Assembly: GCA_947259245.1 (NCBI GenBank)
Contig: CAMYLP010000004.1
Span: forward strand, 1 to 53,259
Length of the DNA stretch: 53,259 nucleotides
DNA from: an uncultured Patescibacteria group bacterium
Lineage (GTDB): Bacteria; Patescibacteriota; Minisyncoccia; Phycocordibacterales; UBA12088
Direction: 5' to 3'
Position 1 is the first letter of the stretch. Each line of letters starts with the position of its first letter. The notes under the pieces were generated by a model, which was not told the DNA's origin, ran no database searches, and saw only the letters and a program-made list of their open reading frames with translations. The position numbers and the translations under genes are program-made. This document shows, one piece after another, positions 50,853 through 53,259 of the stretch.

Positions 50853-52505
50853 ATGCCAACACGCAAAAAAGCACGACGCACGAAATTCGTATTTGTTGTT
50901 GGAGGTGTCATGAGTGGTGTGGGCAAGGGAGTCGCCACCAGCTCCATCGGTACCATATTGAAAGCACGTGGTTTCTCAGTAACGGCGCTAAAAATAGACC
51001 CGTACATCAATGTTGACGCCGGCACCATGAATCCAACGGAGCACGGCGAGGTGTATGTGACGGAAGACGGTGACGAGACCGACCAGGATATGGGCAACTA
51101 TGAGCGGTTCCTTGATACTACACTTACGAGTACCAACTACATGACAACCGGTCGAGTGTATCGTGCTGTTATCGAAAAAGAACGTAACCTTGGCTACAAG
51201 GGCAAGTGTGTCCAAGTAGTACCTCACATTCCGCACGAGGTCATCCGTCGACTTCAGAAGGCGGGAAAGGGACACGATGTGGCGGTGGTGGAAGTGGGGG
51301 GTACGGTGGGCGAGTATGAGAACATCCTCTTTATTGAGGCGATACGTATGCTCAAACTTCAGTTCCCGGATGACGTGACGACGGTCATGGTGAGCTACCT
51401 TCCGGTACCCAGCAAGGTTGGGGAAATGAAGACAAAGCCAACGCAACATGCCGTACGAACACTGAACACAACCGGTGTACATCCTGACTTCATCATCGGC
51501 CGCAGTGACCGGCCACTCGATAAAAAAAGGAAGGAGAAGATAGCACTATTTTGTAACGTCGAGGAAGACCGTGTCATAAGTGCTCCTGACGTCGAAAGCA
51601 TCTATCAGGTTCCCATCAACTTTGAAAAGGACAACATGAGCGGTTTGCTGCTCAAGACTCTCGGGCTTCGTCCGCGTACGTCCTCAAAGCTCGGACCGTG
51701 GAAATCATTTGCACGTAAAGTACAGCGTGTTGAGGATGAGGTGCAGATCGCAGTGGTGGGTAAGTACTTTGATACCGGTGATTTCGTGTTGTCAGATGCC
51801 TACATTTCGGTACTTGAGGCGATAAAATTCTCAGCGTACGGGCTCGGTGTCCGTCCAAAGATACACTGGCTCAACAGTAAGGAATTCGAAAAAGGAGTAC
51901 CACGTGGCGCGCTTTCAAAATATGATGGCATTTTAGTCCCCGGTGGCTTCGGAGAAACTGGTATAGAGGGAAAGATACATGTTATCGAGTTTGCTCGTAA
52001 GCATCGCATTCCGTACTTCGGACTCTGTTACGGTATGCAGCTCATGGTGCTTGAGTACGCTCGGCACGTTCTCAAGCTCAAGGAAGCGCACACGGTTGAA
52101 ATAGATCCTGATACCAAGCACCCGATAGTAGACATCATGCCGGAGCAGAAAGAACTTATGGCAGTTGCAAATTATGGTGGTACCATGCGCCTCGGCGCAT
52201 ATCCAGCCGTGTTAGAAAAGGGCACTATCGCAGGAAGACTCTACGGTACTGACCATATAGAGGAACGTCATCGGCATCGGTATGAGATAAATCCAGAGTA
52301 CATTCCACAATTGATTGAAGCCGGCCTCGTGTTCTCTGGCCGGTCACCGGACGGTGTACTTATGGAGATCGCTGAGTTGCCACGAGCCAGACATCCATTC
52401 TTTTTGGGAACACAGTTTCACCCGGAGTTCACTGCCCGACCACTTTCACCACATCCGCTGTTCACAGGATTCGTACGAGCTGCAAAAGTTCATCGACGGA
52501 CGTAG
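50853..52505 (+). CDS. pyrG: CTP synthase
   Basis: 550 residues, full length. Synthetase domain: FVFVVGGVMSGVGKGVATSS (P loop), KIDPYINVDAGTMNP, EHGEVYVTEDGDETDQDMGNYERF; C-terminal glutaminase with Cys in FGLCYGMQLM and His/Glu in GTQFHPEFTARP. It makes CTP from UTP, ATP and glutamine. One of few biosynthetic enzymes here; it means UTP, but not CTP, is needed from outside. Starts 3 bp after ftsX, thus co-transcribed. Confidence 0.96.
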   Translation: MPTRKKARRTKFVFVVGGVMSGVGKGVATSSIGTILKARGFSVTALKIDPYINVDAGTMNPTEHGEVYVTEDGDETDQDMGNYERFLDTTLTSTNYMTTGRVYRAVIEKERNLGYKGKCVQVVPHIPHEVIRRLQKAGKGHDVAVVEVGGTVGEYENILFIEAIRMLKLQFPDDVTTVMVSYLPVPSKVGEMKTKPTQHAVRTLNTTGVHPDFIIGRSDRPLDKKRKEKIALFCNVEEDRVISAPDVESIYQVPINFEKDNMSGLLLKTLGLRPRTSSKLGPWKSFARKVQRVEDEVQIAVVGKYFDTGDFVLSDAYISVLEAIKFSAYGLGVRPKIHWLNSKEFEKGVPRGALSKYDGILVPGGFGETGIEGKIHVIEFARKHRIPYFGLCYGMQLMVLEYARHVLKLKEAHTVEIDPDTKHPIVDIMPEQKELMAVANYGGTMRLGAYPAVLEKGTIAGRLYGTDHIEERHRHRYEINPEYIPQLIEAGLVFSGRSPDGVLMEIAELPRARHPFFLGTQFHPEFTARPLSPHPLFTGFVRAAKVHRRT

Positions 52506-52584
52506 CGGCGTAGACTGCCATAAACCGCTCTGTTGAGCCGTTGAACGGACACAAGTCGCACTGTACGGAGGGTTGACTGTGTGC

Positions 52585-52590
52585 TATAGT
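52585..52590 (+). promoter_or_regulatory. -10 element TATAGT of the last gene
   Basis: TGCTATAGT ends 8 nt before the ATG at 52599. Confidence 0.5.
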
Positions 52591-52598
52591 GTTGCTCT

Positions 52599-53259
52599 AT
52601 GAATACGCTTCGTATTCCCCGCCACATGGCGGCGTTTATGTTTGCAGCGGTAGTACTTGCTACCGGTACAGCGGTTGGTGCACAAGAGGAAGAGGTGTTC
52701 GCGACCGACAGCACAAGCACACAGTATATCGGGACAAGCTCTCTGCTTTTTGGCGAAGGTGAGTCGACCGATAGCGGTATCATTGAGGCGCTCAGCGGCC
52801 CGAAACAGGACCTCACTAAGCCGGAGGAGGACATAGAGAAGTCAGAAATCCAGGAGCTGCTTGCTGAACGTCCCGTTCAACAACCCAGTTTCTTTAATTT
52901 CATGGCGTACTGGGTGCAAAAAGCGATAGCACTCGGCATACCGGCGAACACCATCGTACTTATCTTTCTTGTTCCCGTATTGGCAACACTGATCGCATTC
53001 GTGCGCGTGATCATAGGTCTGCCTTCACTGGAAATGCTCGTACCCATCGTTCTTGCATTTGCCTTTGTTGCCGTGGGTATTACTGCAGGGGTTATTATCC
53101 TGAGTGCAGTGGTGCTCGCTTCATTCGTCTCGCGAACACTCTTGAGACGAGTGCCTATCATGTACTTTCCAAAACGGTCGCTATCCCACCTCCTGCTGGC
53201 AATTTTCGTATTTGCAGCACTGACCCTTGCCATAATTCTTGATCTGGAATCTATACGTG
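52599..53259 (+). CDS. 7TM-type membrane protein, 3' truncated by window end
   Basis: At least 220 residues. Signal peptide-like N-terminus (MAAFMFAAVVLATGTAVGA), an acidic extracytoplasmic segment (about 30-95), then at least four membrane helices: NTIVLIFLVPVLATLIAFVRV, GLPSLEMLVPIVLAFAFVAVG, GVIILSAVVLASFVSRTLL and LLLAIFVFAALTLAIIL. The RVIIGLPSLEMLVPIVLA segment is characteristic of the 7TM-transglutaminase-associated membrane family common in CPR and archaea. No catalytic residues are within the part shown. Confidence 0.75.
   Translation, partial: MNTLRIPRHMAAFMFAAVVLATGTAVGAQEEEVFATDSTSTQYIGTSSLLFGEGESTDSGIIEALSGPKQDLTKPEEDIEKSEIQELLAERPVQQPSFFNFMAYWVQKAIALGIPANTIVLIFLVPVLATLIAFVRVIIGLPSLEMLVPIVLAFAFVAVGITAGVIILSAVVLASFVSRTLLRRVPIMYFPKRSLSHLLLAIFVFAALTLAIILDLESIR

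Overview
The window reads as chromosomal DNA of a small-genome bacterium of the Candidate Phyla Radiation (Patescibacteria), most likely a Parcubacteria-type lineage. This is inferred from gene content: a full type IV pilus locus in CPR arrangement, a short MarR-free AbrB-like protein, an SH3-repeat membrane protein, a 7TM-transglutaminase-like protein at the right edge, a shortened RF2, and few biosynthetic genes apart from pyrG. G+C is near one half by eye. TAA, TAG and TGA all end genes and an SPF-type release factor 2 is present, so the standard bacterial code is assumed.

Layout. 1-956: a 109-bp tandem repeat and a reverse-strand comF-like gene. 1015-16057: the type IV pilus locus. It holds pilM-N-O, a small PilP-like gene, pilB, a receiver protein, pilT, pilC, five forward prepilins with the prepilin peptidase among them, and a reverse operon in the classical order fimT-pilV-pilW-pilX, whose third gene is an exceptional 739-residue pseudopilin. 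16147-24993: ligA, gatC-gatA, an SH3-repeat membrane protein whose 3' end is duplicated around a one-gene insertion, a membrane phosphoesterase, an initiator-type tRNA-Met and a GH18 hydrolase. 25033-31880: an accessory stretch. It has a second CAT tRNA, a hairpin-rich tract, an AbrB-like protein, a LAGLIDADG endonuclease whose stop codon lies inside tRNA-Asp, a membrane protein, and then a cassette-like run (subtilase, interrupted amidotransferase, RelBE-like pair, DUF457-like protein, remnant of rsgA plus a reverse gene). Several of these units are separated by copies of one dispersed repeat next to hairpins. 31881-39164: rsgA, secreted or membrane proteins, a split CPA2 antiporter, a TM-helix channel-like protein, photolyase, an alkyltransferase-like protein and a cupin. 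39324-53259: a second GspE-type ATPase, a DUF1295 protein, two receiver proteins with a kinase-like protein, a MacAB-type exporter, NUDIX, two tRNA-Thr genes and a tRNA fragment, a frameshifted HAD gene, prfB, ftsE-ftsX, pyrG and a truncated 7TM protein.

How it works together. The left third encodes an entire pilus machine (alignment complex, extension and retraction motors, platform, peptidase, pilins, minor pilins); the large Cys/Trp-rich pseudopilin is a good candidate for a tip adhesin. Housekeeping genes lie singly or in short operons between accessory units. About twenty genes carry an extended -10 element (TGGTATACT type) that ends only 6-8 nt before the start codon, so leaderless mRNAs appear to be the normal mode of expression. 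The major pilin and ftsE are the clear exceptions, with structured leaders of about 75-80 nt.
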